Shown: in pieces, positions 8,056 to 17,200 of the stretch
How the letters are laid out: each line of letters starts with the position of its first letter
Numbering within the stretch: position 1 is the first letter of the stretch
Source: Comamonadaceae bacterium
GTDB taxonomy: Bacteria > Pseudomonadota > Gammaproteobacteria > Burkholderiales > Burkholderiaceae_C
NCBI GenBank assembly: GCA_947454695.1
Contig: CANGMW010000010.1
Location: 1 to 23,423, forward strand
Reading direction: 5' to 3'
DNA length: 23,423 nt
Notes under the pieces: generated by a model
Databases searched by the model: none
What the model saw: only the letters and a program-made list of their open reading frames with translations
What the model was told of the DNA's origin: nothing
Translations under genes and position numbers: made by a program

Positions 8056-8167
8056 AAAGCTCTTGCAAAAACCGGCGCAAGCCGGCGTTCTTAATCCCTC
8101 AGCGACTCCAAGCCATGCCGCGCCACAGCTGCCACTGTGGCCCCCAAGTCGTCGGCCGCTCGTGCGC
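8056..8167. terminator. Convergent intergenic region with two hairpins between purH and hemL
   Basis: Two inverted repeats are visible. The first is CCGGC-gcaa-GCCGG at 8072-8085, with a GNRA-type loop, followed only by a short CGTTCTT. The second is GCCACAG-ctgcca-CTGTGGC at 8122-8141, with a perfect seven-base stem. Neither has a strong U-tract on either strand, so intrinsic termination is uncertain. Their position between converging genes makes a role in transcript ends or mRNA protection plausible. Confidence 0.4.
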
Positions 8168-9478
8168 TTAGTCTTTGATTTGGGCGAAAACTTCGCGGGC
8201 CACGGCCACGGTGTTGGCAATGTCGGCCTCCGTGTGAGACGCACTGACAAAGCCCGCCTCATACAGTGCAGGCGCGATGTAGACGCCTCGATCCAGCAAG
8301 CCGTGGAAGAGTTTGTTGAATTTGGCGTTGTCTGTTTTCATGACGGTTGCGTAGTTCTGCGGCAATTGCGACATCAGGAAAAAGCCAAACATGCCGCCTT
8401 CGCTGTCTGCGCTGAAGGCCACGCCATGTTCATCGGCTGCCGCCTTCAGGCCCGTCACGAGTTGGCGGGTTTTTTGTGCCAGGCCTTCATAAAACCCGGG
8501 CTTGCGGATTTCTCGCAAGGTGGCCAACCCGCAAGCCGTGGCGACCGGGTTGCCCGACAGGGTGCCTGCCTGGTAGACCGGACCCAGTGGCGCCATTTGT
8601 TCCATGATCGCGCGCGGACCGCCAAAGGCGGCCAGCGGCATGCCCCCGCCAATCACTTTGCCCAACACCGTGAGGTCGGGGATAAATCCTGGAATGGCTT
8701 GGGCATAAAGGCTTTGCGCGCTGCCCAGAGCCACGCGAAAGCCGGTCATGACTTCATCGAACACCAACAACGAACCGTACTGGGTACACAGCTCGCGGCA
8801 ACGCTTCATGAAGGGCACCGAGGCGCGCACAAAATTCATGTTGCCTGCAATCGGCTCGATCATCACGCAAGCTAATTCTTTGCCATGCAGGGCAAAAGCC
8901 TCTTCCAGTTGCTGCACATTGTTGTATTCCAGCACCAAGGTGTGCTGGACGACCTCGGGGGGGACGCCGGCGCTGGTGGGATTGCCAAACGTAGCCAAGC
9001 CTGAGCCGGCTTTGACCAGCAGCGCATCGGCGTGTCCGTGGTAGCAGCCTTCAAACTTGATGAACTTGCTGCGACCGGTGGCGCCACGGGCTAAGCGAAG
9101 GGCGCTCATGCCCGCCTCAGTGCCAGAGCTCACCAGGCGCACCATGTCCATTGAGGGCATGACGCTCAAAATTTCTTCAGCCAACTCAATTTCACGTTCG
9201 GTGGGGGCGCCAAATGAGAAGCCCTCCAGCACGGCGTTTTGCACGGCCTGCACAACGGCTGGGTGACCGTGACCCAGGATCATGGGCCCCCAAGAACCAA
9301 TGTAATCGGTATAGCGTTTGTCGTTGGCATCCCAGAAATAGGCGCCTTGTGCACGCTTAACAAAGCGTGGGGTGCCACCCACAGCGCGAAAAGCGCGTAC
9401 GGGCGAGTTCACCCCGCCGGGGATCACGCGCTTGGCGCGTTCAAACAAGGTGTCGTTCAGGTCAATGTTGTGTGTCAT
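8168..9478 (-). CDS. hemL: Glutamate-1-semialdehyde 2,1-aminomutase
   Basis: PLP-dependent aminomutase that converts glutamate-1-semialdehyde to 5-aminolevulinate, the committed C5-pathway precursor of heme and other tetrapyrroles. From the ATG at 9478 it has 436 residues, close to the usual 425-430. Visible features: FERAKRVIPGGVNSPVRAF at the N-terminus, the PLP-site SSGTEA, YHGHAD, VFDEVMTGFR, and LGKVIGGGMPLAAFGG with PLP-binding Lys274. An in-frame ATG 33 bases upstream (9511) would add an atypical MPSVPLLTSHP leader, so the shorter form is preferred. The start overlaps the end of the ThiD-like gene by 17 bases, so the two are probably co-transcribed. The C-terminal end faces purH. Confidence 0.97.
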   Translation of the reverse strand: MTHNIDLNDTLFERAKRVIPGGVNSPVRAFRAVGGTPRFVKRAQGAYFWDANDKRYTDYIGSWGPMILGHGHPAVVQAVQNAVLEGFSFGAPTEREIELAEEILSVMPSMDMVRLVSSGTEAGMSALRLARGATGRSKFIKFEGCYHGHADALLVKAGSGLATFGNPTSAGVPPEVVQHTLVLEYNNVQQLEEAFALHGKELACVMIEPIAGNMNFVRASVPFMKRCRELCTQYGSLLVFDEVMTGFRVALGSAQSLYAQAIPGFIPDLTVLGKVIGGGMPLAAFGGPRAIMEQMAPLGPVYQAGTLSGNPVATACGLATLREIRKPGFYEGLAQKTRQLVTGLKAAADEHGVAFSADSEGGMFGFFLMSQLPQNYATVMKTDNAKFNKLFHGLLDRGVYIAPALYEAGFVSASHTEADIANTVAVAREVFAQIKD

Positions 9479-10385
9479 GGGGTGGGAGGTCAAAAGGGGC
9501 ACTGAGGGCATCGTTCAATTCGTCGCTATTGTCGTCCGTCTCGGGCTGTGCCCAGAACAAGCGGTCTGGAATGACATGGCCCATACCGGGTCTAAAACCA
9601 CTGTCTAGACACCGGTCTAGATAACTGAGTGACTCCGTGAAGGCGTCGCCCATATCGCAACCGCTGGCCAGTAACGCCGCTAAGCAGGCTGACAAGGTAT
9701 CCCCTGCGCCTGAAAAAACCGCTTCGATTCGCTCAAATTTCTCCGATGCAACGACCACTTGTGGCGTTGCCAAAACATTTTCAATGAATTGATGGGGTGA
9801 TGGCATGCCGGTGACGACGGTATAGGCCACCCCCATTTCACCGGCAGCGCGTGCAATGTCGCGTGCGGTAGGTTGGCGCTCTGAATTCCAATCGGGTAGC
9901 AGCCAGCGCCACAAGGTGCTGTGGTTACCCACTAGAACAGTTGTTTGAGGAAGGATCAACTCATGAAAAGCATCCAAATACAAGTCCGTTTGGATTTCAC
10001 TCCACCAAGACAAATTCGGCATGTAAGCCACGAGGGGAACGTCTGGGTAATCCGAAGCAATCTCAGCAATGCTGCTCAAATTTTCTGCTGACCCAGCGAA
10101 CCCCACCTTGATGATTTGCACTGGCACGTCTTCCAACAAAGTCCGGGCTTGTTCAGCGACAGCTTCTTCATCAAAGCAAAAATGATCAAAAATTTCCGCA
10201 GTATCGCGAGCGTAGCAACCCGTCACAACGGGTAAGGCGTGTCCGCCCACAGAGGCAATGGTTAGGGCATCGCAGGACAGTCCACCCGCAGCGCAGGGGT
10301 CATTTGCATTGAAGACTAAGACGCATGGGAGCGGTGAATCGTTTTGACCGAGTTCAGTTGTAACAGGTGGTGTCATAGGGTCCAA
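9462..10385 (-). CDS. ThiD-family kinase homologue (hydroxymethylpyrimidine kinase-like) with diverged active site
   Basis: A 307-residue ribokinase-fold protein whose overall layout and C-terminal FRPGMGHVIPDRLFWA stretch match the ThiD-type kinase commonly found beside rubredoxin in Burkholderiales. True ThiD phosphorylates hydroxymethylpyrimidine and its monophosphate in thiamine synthesis. Several ThiD signatures are changed here. The substrate loop reads NANDPCAAGG (about 27-35) rather than an xSDxSGGAG form. The usual DPV segment is YMPNLSWW (121-128). The TPNxxEA motif is VGNHSTL. The nucleotide/anion-hole motif is GAGDT (226-230) where ThiD usually has G(T/S)GCT. GAGD itself is the catalytic form in other ribokinase-family enzymes, so kinase activity is possible with another substrate. 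The start could be TTG at 10385 (GAAGG five bases upstream) or ATG at 10376. It overlaps hemL by 17 bases. Confidence 0.8.
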   Translation of the reverse strand: MDPMTPPVTTELGQNDSPLPCVLVFNANDPCAAGGLSCDALTIASVGGHALPVVTGCYARDTAEIFDHFCFDEEAVAEQARTLLEDVPVQIIKVGFAGSAENLSSIAEIASDYPDVPLVAYMPNLSWWSEIQTDLYLDAFHELILPQTTVLVGNHSTLWRWLLPDWNSERQPTARDIARAAGEMGVAYTVVTGMPSPHQFIENVLATPQVVVASEKFERIEAVFSGAGDTLSACLAALLASGCDMGDAFTESLSYLDRCLDSGFRPGMGHVIPDRLFWAQPETDDNSDELNDALSAPFDLPPHDTQH

Positions 10386-10485
10386 TCAAGCCTTCGTCAG
10401 GCAGAATAACGTAAATTGTTTGGGTAGTCCGAGCAGGTGCCGAAATCAGCTTTGTACAATGACAAATTTTGAGGCTGAGTAAGCA
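10386..10485. promoter_or_regulatory. Divergent intergenic region upstream of the ThiD-like gene and rubredoxin
   Basis: About 100 bases separate two divergent genes, so both promoters are expected here. On the plus strand TACAAT at 10455-10460 is a good -10-like hexamer about 26 bases before the rubredoxin GTG, with no clear -35. The rubredoxin ribosome site is GAGG at 10471-10474. On the minus strand a GAAGG sits five bases before the TTG at 10385. No operator palindrome was recognised. Confidence 0.35.
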
Positions 10486-10659
10486 GTGATTGATAACAAA
10501 ACTTGGATGTGTTTAATCTGTGGCTGGATCTATGACGAGGCCGCTGGAGACCCCGACAGTGGTATCCAACCCGGAACCCTTTGGGCTGATGTGCCGATGA
10601 ACTGGATTTGTCCGGAATGTGGCGCAAGAAAAGAAGATTTCGAAATGGTTCAGATCTGA
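10486..10659 (+). CDS. Rubredoxin
   Basis: A 57-residue protein starting at GTG 10486, preceded by GAGG 11 bases upstream. It has the two CxxCG iron-ligand motifs of rubredoxins, CLICG near the N-terminus and CPECG near the C-terminus. The intervening WIYDEAAGDPDSGIQPGT and ADVPMNWICP are typical of the fold, which holds one Fe(Cys)4 centre and carries single electrons in the cytoplasm. Its redox partners are not in the window. It opens the plus-strand run leading into pilG 58 bases later, so co-transcription with the pil chemosensory genes is plausible; this pairing is common in Burkholderiales. No ATG start gives the complete N-terminus, so the GTG start is well supported. Confidence 0.95.
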   Translation: MIDNKTWMCLICGWIYDEAAGDPDSGIQPGTLWADVPMNWICPECGARKEDFEMVQI

Positions 10660-10717
10660 CGCAATAGCCATAAAAAAGCATTGCGCCAATAGCCGGAAAA
10701 TTCAGAAGGGAAGTTCG

Positions 10718-11104
10718 GTGAGTCTTCAAGGCGCTATTCTGAAGATCCTTGTGATCGACGACAGCAACACCATCCGGCGTAGTGCTGAAATTTTTCTCAA
10801 GCAAGGTGGCTATGACGTTGCGCTCGCAGAGGATGGCTTCGACGCGCTCGCAAAAATCAACGACTATGAGCCACAGCTCATTTTTTGTGACATTCTGATG
10901 CCGCGTCTCGATGGGTATCAAACTTGCGCGATCATCAAGCGCAATCAAAAATTTCACGCAGTGCCTGTAGTCATGCTGTCCTCCAAGGATGGCGTTTTTG
11001 ATAAGGCGCGTGGGCGAATGGTGGGAGCACAGGACTACCTGACCAAACCGTTTACTAAAGATCAACTGTTGCAGGCCGTGCAGCAATTTGGTGTGGTTTC
11101 TTGA
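10718..11104 (+). CDS. pilG: Twitching-motility response regulator PilG
   Basis: A stand-alone CheY-like receiver of 128 residues. With the GTG at 10718, preceded by a strong GAAGGGAA at 10705-10712, the protein starts just before the beta-1 strand ILVIDD. An open frame extends upstream into rubredoxin but adds a non-family leader. The phospho-acceptor is Asp58 in FCDILMPRLDG, the switch Ser is near 88 in MLSSKDG, and the conserved Lys is Lys110 in LTKPF. The segments RRSAEIFL, EDGFDALAKI, RLDGYQTCAIIK and FDKARGRMVG closely match known PilG proteins. PilG is phosphorylated by the ChpA kinase and promotes pilus extension and cAMP signalling in the pseudomonad system. It heads the pilGHIJ-chpA cluster. 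Confidence 0.95.
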   Translation: MSLQGAILKILVIDDSNTIRRSAEIFLKQGGYDVALAEDGFDALAKINDYEPQLIFCDILMPRLDGYQTCAIIKRNQKFHAVPVVMLSSKDGVFDKARGRMVGAQDYLTKPFTKDQLLQAVQQFGVVS

Positions 11105-11114
11105 GGAGTGATAA

Positions 11115-11480
11115 ATGCCCATTCATAAAGTGCTGGTGATAGACGATTCCAAAACGGAATTAATGTATATCTCCGATGTATTACAAAAAAACGGAATGGT
11201 TGTCAAAACAGCTGAAGGCGCAGAAGAAGCCATGCGTCGGCTTGCAGAAGACCGCCCTGATCTGATCCTCATGGATGTGGTGATGCCTGGACAAAACGGC
11301 TTTCAGCTCACACGTAGCCTTTCACGCTCTCCCGAATATGCTGATATTCCAATACTGCTGTGCACCAGCAAGGATCTGGAGACAGATCGCGTTTGGGGCA
11401 TGCGTCAAGGGGCTCGTGACTACATCACCAAACCCGTATCGCCTCAACTATTGATTGAAAAAATCAAGGCGTTGGGCTGA
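11115..11480 (+). CDS. pilH: Twitching-motility response regulator PilH
   Basis: A 121-residue single-domain receiver. It has an acidic pair in VLVIDDSKTE, phospho-acceptor Asp54 in LMDVVMPGQNG, Thr84 in LLCTSKD and Lys106 in ITKPV. These and the DRVWGMRQGARDYITKP stretch fit PilH, the second regulator of the type IV pilus chemosensory system, thought to act in pilus retraction or as a phosphate sink for the shared kinase. A strong ribosome site GAGGAG lies just before the ATG, 10 bases after the pilG stop. The stop codon overlaps the pilI start by one base (TGATG), showing translational coupling. Confidence 0.95.
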   Translation: MPIHKVLVIDDSKTELMYISDVLQKNGMVVKTAEGAEEAMRRLAEDRPDLILMDVVMPGQNGFQLTRSLSRSPEYADIPILLCTSKDLETDRVWGMRQGARDYITKPVSPQLLIEKIKALG

Positions 11481-12016
11481 TGGGTATGGCCAACCGTGAA
11501 GTCTTGAGGGCCTTGCAAGGTCGGCTCGCGGATCGTTTACAGGCCTCCAAGTCAGAAGGTTTTTCAGTGTCTTGGCTGGCGGTCAAGGCGGCCGGTTTAA
11601 ATTATTTGTTTCCCCTCTCTCAATCTGGAGAGATTTTTCCTTTGCCAGCTTTGCAGTTGGTTCCCTATACTCAAAATTGGTTTTTGGGGGTTGCGAACCT
11701 ACGTGGCGGTTTGCACGGCGTGGTGGACTTGGCCGCTTTCCTGGACCCAAACGTCTCGTTCTCTCGCGGTTATTCCATGTCAGCGAATGCGAGTGTGATT
11801 TCATTCAATTCGGAATTGGAATTGAACTGCGCATTGAAAGTCGACTCTCTCGCAGGCCTTCGTCATGCAGATAATTTTTCAGCATCGCACGAAGTCGCGC
11901 CGAACGCCCCTGCTTTTTTTGGGCATTCATACCAAGATCAAGAAGGTCAAAATTGGCAGGAAGTCAACCTCCAATTATTGGCACGTCATCCGCAATTCTT
12001 AAGCATCAACGCTTAA
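11480..12016 (+). CDS. pilI: CheW-like coupling protein PilI
   Basis: A 178-residue protein with a CheW-like fold, expected to link the PilJ receptor to the ChpA kinase at the cell pole. The recognisable core is FLGVANLRGGLHGVVDLAAFL, matching the CheW GxxxLRG..xVxDL pattern. An N-terminal ALQGRLADRLQ segment is typical of PilI. Sequence outside the core is only loosely conserved, as is usual for PilI. The ATG at 11480 overlaps the pilH stop; a second ATG two codons later is also possible. The gene ends 23 bases before the pilJ start. Assignment rests on both the CheW core and the gene order. Confidence 0.9.
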   Translation: MGMANREVLRALQGRLADRLQASKSEGFSVSWLAVKAAGLNYLFPLSQSGEIFPLPALQLVPYTQNWFLGVANLRGGLHGVVDLAAFLDPNVSFSRGYSMSANASVISFNSELELNCALKVDSLAGLRHADNFSASHEVAPNAPAFFGHSYQDQEGQNWQEVNLQLLARHPQFLSINA

Positions 12017-12039
12017 GCCTTGAATTCAGGGACCCCAAT

Positions 12040-14250
12040 ATGCCTAACGTTGAAAACATAAAACCTCGTTTCGATCAAAAAGTTGGCGATACAAGCGAGG
12101 GTGGTGAATTTCCAATGACGAGTCTCCAAGAAATTGAAGACCATCCCAGTGTTCTTGATGATTCTGGTGCTGAGCTTAATGATGATTTTTTGACTATCCC
12201 GGTTTTAGGCCGAAGGACACTGCTGCAGCACCAAAGGATTCTGGGCTTACTCATCATATTGTCTTTGGTGGTGTTGGCATTCGTAGCCTTTAGGTCTTTG
12301 GGCGGTTCAGAACAAGCGGCCCAACAAGTCAGTGCAACGGGGCAGTCATTAGTCCAGTCACAGCGTCTGGCTAAATCGGTTTCGCAAGCGATGTTGGGTG
12401 TCCCGGAAGCTTTCAAGGAAGTAAAAGAGAGCTCTGACCTGCTGTCAAAGATAATGGCGGGCCTAAAGTCTGGCGATGGTCAGCTTCACTTGGCGCCTTT
12501 GTCGGCGGACTTGCAAGCCGAGGTTGAAAAGCTCTTGATCGTCGTGCAGAGATCGCAGAAAAACTCTGCACTGATTTTGTCTCAAGAAAAGAGTTTGACA
12601 AATGTTGGAGCCGCACTTCGATTCATAAATAAACAATCCTCCGAGCTTCTTGAACTTGCAGAATCAATCGCCGCATTGAAAATGCAACAAAATTCTCCAG
12701 CAATTGAAATTTCTGCTGCTGGTCAGCTCGTCATGCTGACACAACGAATCGGAAAATCATCCAACGAATTTTTGACGGCTGAAGGTGTCGGTCCAGAATC
12801 GGTATTTGATTTGGGTAAGGACCTCAACTCGTTCAGAGAAATTGCGCTGGGTCTTTTGGATGGCAATTCCGAACTCCGCTTAAGTGGCACCAAAAATGTT
12901 CAAACTCGAGAGCAGTTGTTGTCACTTATCAAGCTGTATGAGCAAATGCGCCTGCAAGCAGCAGCAATATTAGGTAACTTACAGAGCTTGGTATCCGCAA
13001 GAAACGCGCAGCAAAGCATTGTGGCAGACAGCGAACCTTTGCGTAGGGAATTAGAGTCCATGCAATCTAAGCTGACTGACAACACGGGTTTAGGTACTGT
13101 TTCGCTGATCACGCTGATTTTGACAGCCGGTTTTTCACTGTTATGTGCTGCCGCCTTCGCGCGCGTGCAGTTGCTCGACAGCCGCAAGCGGCAGACCCTT
13201 GCCGAGGTTCAGCGCACAGAGGCAACGCGTCAGCAGCAGGAATCTAAGCGCGTCAATGATGCAAACCAAGCCGCAATTTTGCGATTGATGAATGAATTGC
13301 AAACAGTCGCAGAAGGTGACTTGACGCAAGAAGCCACTGTGACTGAAGACATCACAGGTGCTATTGCCGACTCGGTGAATTACACCGTGGAAGAGTTGCG
13401 CTTGCTTGTGGGTAACGTGCAAAAAACAGCTTCTCGTGTATCGCAAACTACAGCAATTGTGGATCAAACCTCGACTGAACTTTTGGCGGCCTCAAATGAG
13501 CAGCTGACTGAAATTCGAGAGACGGGGCGTTCAGTGCTGGACATGTCAAGTCGAATAAATGTCGTATCAGTCCAAGCCCAGGAATCTGCGACCGTGGCTC
13601 GCCAATCCTTGGTGGCTGCGGAAGCGGGGCTTTTGGCTGTGCAGGATGCCATCGGGGGCATGAATACCATTCGAGACCAAATTCAAGAAACTTCCAAGCG
13701 CATCAAGCGTCTGGGGGAATCATCACAAGAGATTGGCGAAATTACAGAGCTCATCTCGGATATCACCGAGCAGACCAATGTACTGGCATTAAACGCCGCC
13801 ATTCAAGCGGCGTCCGCAGGGGAGGCTGGTCGAGGATTTTCTGTGGTGGCCGAGGAGGTTCAGCGATTGGCCGAAAGGTCTGCAGATGCTACGCGGCAAA
13901 TTTCTACTTTGGTACGAGCGATTCAATCCGATACCCAGGATGCCGTGGCTGCGATGGAGCGGTCTACCAAGGGTGTGGTTGAAGGAGCCCGACTGTCTGA
14001 CAATGCAGGCACTGCTTTGACTCAGATCGACCAGGTTTCAAGGCGTCTTGCAGATTTGATTGAACAAATCTCCAGCGCCGCCTCGCGTGAGGCCACCTTA
14101 GCTAACGGTGTGGCAGATAACATTCAGCATATTTTTGCGGTGACGGAGCAAGCGGGCAAAGGAACTCGCGCGACAGCGGCTCAAGTCAGGGAGCTTTCCC
14201 GAATTGCAGACGAATTGAGACAATCTGTCGCACGCTTCAAAATTTCGTGA
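12040..14250 (+). CDS. pilJ: Type IV pilus chemoreceptor PilJ (methyl-accepting chemotaxis protein)
   Basis: With the ATG at 12040 (CAGGGA upstream) the protein has 736 residues. An N-terminal cytoplasmic stretch precedes TM1 at about 68-86 (LLIILSLVVLAFVAF). A large periplasmic region follows, with two related helical parts (each containing a LxQRxxKS-type segment) like the tandem PilJ sensory domain. TM2 is at about 353-373, then a HAMP-like segment around NELQTVAEGDL. The cytoplasmic coiled-coil signalling domain has the invariant hairpin tip at about 576-613 (EQTNVLALNAAIQAASAGEAGRGF). PilJ detects pilus or surface signals and controls the ChpA kinase through PilI. An upstream open frame inside pilI is not used. 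No pilK methyltransferase gene follows, unlike in Pseudomonas. Confidence 0.95.
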   Translation: MPNVENIKPRFDQKVGDTSEGGEFPMTSLQEIEDHPSVLDDSGAELNDDFLTIPVLGRRTLLQHQRILGLLIILSLVVLAFVAFRSLGGSEQAAQQVSATGQSLVQSQRLAKSVSQAMLGVPEAFKEVKESSDLLSKIMAGLKSGDGQLHLAPLSADLQAEVEKLLIVVQRSQKNSALILSQEKSLTNVGAALRFINKQSSELLELAESIAALKMQQNSPAIEISAAGQLVMLTQRIGKSSNEFLTAEGVGPESVFDLGKDLNSFREIALGLLDGNSELRLSGTKNVQTREQLLSLIKLYEQMRLQAAAILGNLQSLVSARNAQQSIVADSEPLRRELESMQSKLTDNTGLGTVSLITLILTAGFSLLCAAAFARVQLLDSRKRQTLAEVQRTEATRQQQESKRVNDANQAAILRLMNELQTVAEGDLTQEATVTEDITGAIADSVNYTVEELRLLVGNVQKTASRVSQTTAIVDQTSTELLAASNEQLTEIRETGRSVLDMSSRINVVSVQAQESATVARQSLVAAEAGLLAVQDAIGGMNTIRDQIQETSKRIKRLGESSQEIGEITELISDITEQTNVLALNAAIQAASAGEAGRGFSVVAEEVQRLAERSADATRQISTLVRAIQSDTQDAVAAMERSTKGVVEGARLSDNAGTALTQIDQVSRRLADLIEQISSAASREATLANGVADNIQHIFAVTEQAGKGTRATAAQVRELSRIADELRQSVARFKIS

Positions 14251-14283
14251 ATGAAGTTGCGCAATTTCCAACCTTAATTCCAC

Positions 14284-17200
14284 ATGCAAGCCAATACGTC
14301 TTCCGGAACTCCGCAGGCCCTTGAAGTTGGCGACTTAGGTCCTTTGGCATGGGTCTTTGAAGAAATTCGAAAATCTTTAGGCGTCGCAAGTAAATCGATC
14401 CGACGCTTCATGCGCGATGCGAATAGTTCGCGGGAAGCCGGATTGAGTGAACTAGATACAACACCTTTGCGGATGGCTGGCCAGCAACTTCACCAAGCAG
14501 TTGGTGCCCTAGAGATGGTGGGTATGCCCATGCCTGCAAAATTATTAATAGGTATGGAGGCTTTGGTTCAAAAAATCATTCAATCTCCTGAATGGTGTAC
14601 GCCCGACAATGCGCAAAAAATCGAAGTGTGCGGTTTCTCGTTGCTTGAGTATTTGCAGGGCGCATTGCGTGGAAAAACGGTGTCCCCCGTTGCGTTGTTT
14701 CCCCAGTACAGAGATGTTCAATTGGTTTTGAATACCCCCCGTGTTCACCCTGCTGATTTGTTTGACGTTTCGGTGAGCAGGGTGGAGCTGAACACGCCAA
14801 GCTGCACTCGTGAACTTAATTATGCAAATGAAGTCCGTACGCAAATGGACGCAGCCTTCCTCAAAATGGTTCAAAGTGGCAGTGAACAGGCTGCCAAAGA
14901 ACTCAGCGACATCAGCCTGGGTCTGGCCGCCACTCAATCGGAATTGGCAGCTCGTGACTTTTGGAAAATTTCTGCTGCCTTTTTTGAAGCCTTGAGCCAA
15001 AAAATGCTGCCCATGGACGTCTACGTCAAAAATACTGCACTCAAAATCTTGATGCAATACGTTGCGATGTCTCGTGCCAATTCAGAGGTCTCGCAAAACA
15101 CCCTCCGCGAGTTGCTTTTTTATTGTGCCCAAGCGGTCGGTGTGAATGAAGCAGAATCGCCCGTCTTGATGACGGTGAGGCTTGCCTATGGCTTTGACCG
15201 ATGGCAACGAGTGGAATACGAAACCAGACAATTTGGACGTGTGGAGCCGGCCATTCTTCAAAAAGTTCGCAAGTATATTTCTGCGGCAACCGAAACATGG
15301 TCAGCTTATTCTGGCGGTGATCTCAATCGATTGCGTCAAGTTAAAGATCAGTTCCAGCAAGTCACGCAGTCCATTGTTTCCATCCATCCAGAGCATCAAA
15401 AGCTAGCTCAGAGTCTCAATAATGCGATTAACCAAGCTACGAGCATTGGACAACCGCCGAGCACACCTATTGCCATGGAGGTCGCAACGGCGATTTTGTA
15501 CCTTGAGACTGCCTACGATGACATAGATCCGACAGATTCGAGAATGAATGAGCGGGGCCTTCGCCTGGCCAAACGCCTCGACCATGTGGTCTCTGGGGGG
15601 CAGCCCAGACCCCTGGAGTCGTGGATGGAGGATTTGTACCGCCGAGTCAGTGATCGTCAGACCATGGGCAGTGTGGTGGATGAGTTGCGATCTGACTTAC
15701 TTGAAATTGAAAAATCCTTGGATCAGTTTTTTCGACAGCCTGCTGACAAGCAAACACTGCAAACTATTCCGGAAAAATTTTCTCAAATGCGTGGCGTGTT
15801 GTCGGTGCTTGGACTTGATCAAGCCTCACTTGCTGCTTTGCGCTTGCGCGAACAGGTAGATCGCCTGCTAATTGACGACTCATTAGAAGATGGTGGGAAG
15901 GCGCTTATTTTTGAAAAAATGGGGAACAGTGTTGGCGCATTAGGATTTTTCATTGACATGCTGAGTTATCAGCGTTCTTTGGCTAAGCATTTGTTTGTGT
16001 ACGATGAAAAGCAGGCCGAATTCAGGCCCTTGATGGGGCGAGACAAGCTGGCCCTCCAATCAAATCGTGTTGATTGGATGCCTTCACCCTCACCCTCACC
16101 CGCTGTAGTTAAGCCGATTCACAAGAGCGCACAATCGCAGGAGACGCGCGATCCTCGTACTGACGAAGAGGAAGCTGCCGAATTAAAAGAAGTTTTCCTC
16201 CAAGAAGCCCGAGAGGTCATTGGCGGTGGTTATGAGGCTCTCAAAGAATTGCAGGTGGAGCCCACAAATTTTGACCAATACGCGCGACTGAGACGGGCGT
16301 TTCACTCGATCAAAGGGAGCTCACGCATGGTGGGCTTGCTGGAGCTCGGTGAAGCTGCTTGGGCTGTAGAGCAGCTCTTGAACCTTCATTTGGCTGAGCC
16401 ACTTTCAGATCTCGACGCATTGGCAGCTTTCTGTACGCAGTCGCTAAACGACTTTACCCAGTGGATTAAAGATATATCGAGTGCAGAGGATGTCAATTGG
16501 CGCGCTGAGCCTTTCAGAGTTGCTGCCGATGAGCTGCGTTTGAATCAGTCCCGAGCACCGGTTCCAGCGCCTAAAGAACCAAGCGCCCCAGTACATCACG
16601 CCGAGACTTCGTACAGAGTGTTTGACGTACTTACAAGTTTTCAATCGACGCAGCACATTGATTTTTCAGCAACTCAACACCAACAGCCAGAGGTCACAAA
16701 CACCTTGCTGATGCCGTCGCTAGAAGTTGCCTCCCCGTCTGAGCCAGTGTTGGATATTTCGCCAGCACTTGAAGTGAACATCGATCAGATCAAGGTCATT
16801 GGGGACTTGAAGGTCAGTGCCCGTCTGTACAACGTCTACCTCAATGAAGCGGACGAGTGGTCCAGACAGTTGCAGGCATCTCTGCAGGAATGGTCGCTTG
16901 AATTTCACCAGCCCATCTCTGACGACTGTATTGCCTGGGCGCATTCACTCGCAGGAAGTTCTGCCACGGTCGGCTTCATGGCTTTGTCAGAAATAGCTCG
17001 TGCTTTGGAGCACGCCTTACAGCATCTCCAATTGCAGGGTCATGGCCAAGCGGAGCAGGCTCGTATTCTGGTTGATACTGCTGAGCATATGCGGCATTTG
17101 TTACATCAGTTTGCCGCTGGTTTTCTCAAAAATGCGGATGAGGGCTTGCTCAACGCCTTGGATGAAATATCCAACAGCGAATTCGCGTCTTCCTTTGATC

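Noticed and set aside
7991..8875. 294-codon plus-strand open frame across the purH end and hemL
   Set aside because: Overlaps purH in another frame and runs antisense to hemL; no recognisable domain and a composition typical of a shadow frame.
10619..10717. N-terminal extension of pilG reaching back into rubredoxin
   Set aside because: The added residues are not PilG-like; the GTG at 10718 has a strong ribosome site and gives the normal receiver length.
10397..11122. 241-codon minus-strand open frame opposite rubredoxin and pilG
   Set aside because: Antisense to two well-supported genes; no domain seen.
11953..12039. Upstream start for pilJ inside pilI
   Set aside because: It would overlap pilI in another frame and add a non-family leader; the ATG at 12040 has a suitable ribosome site.
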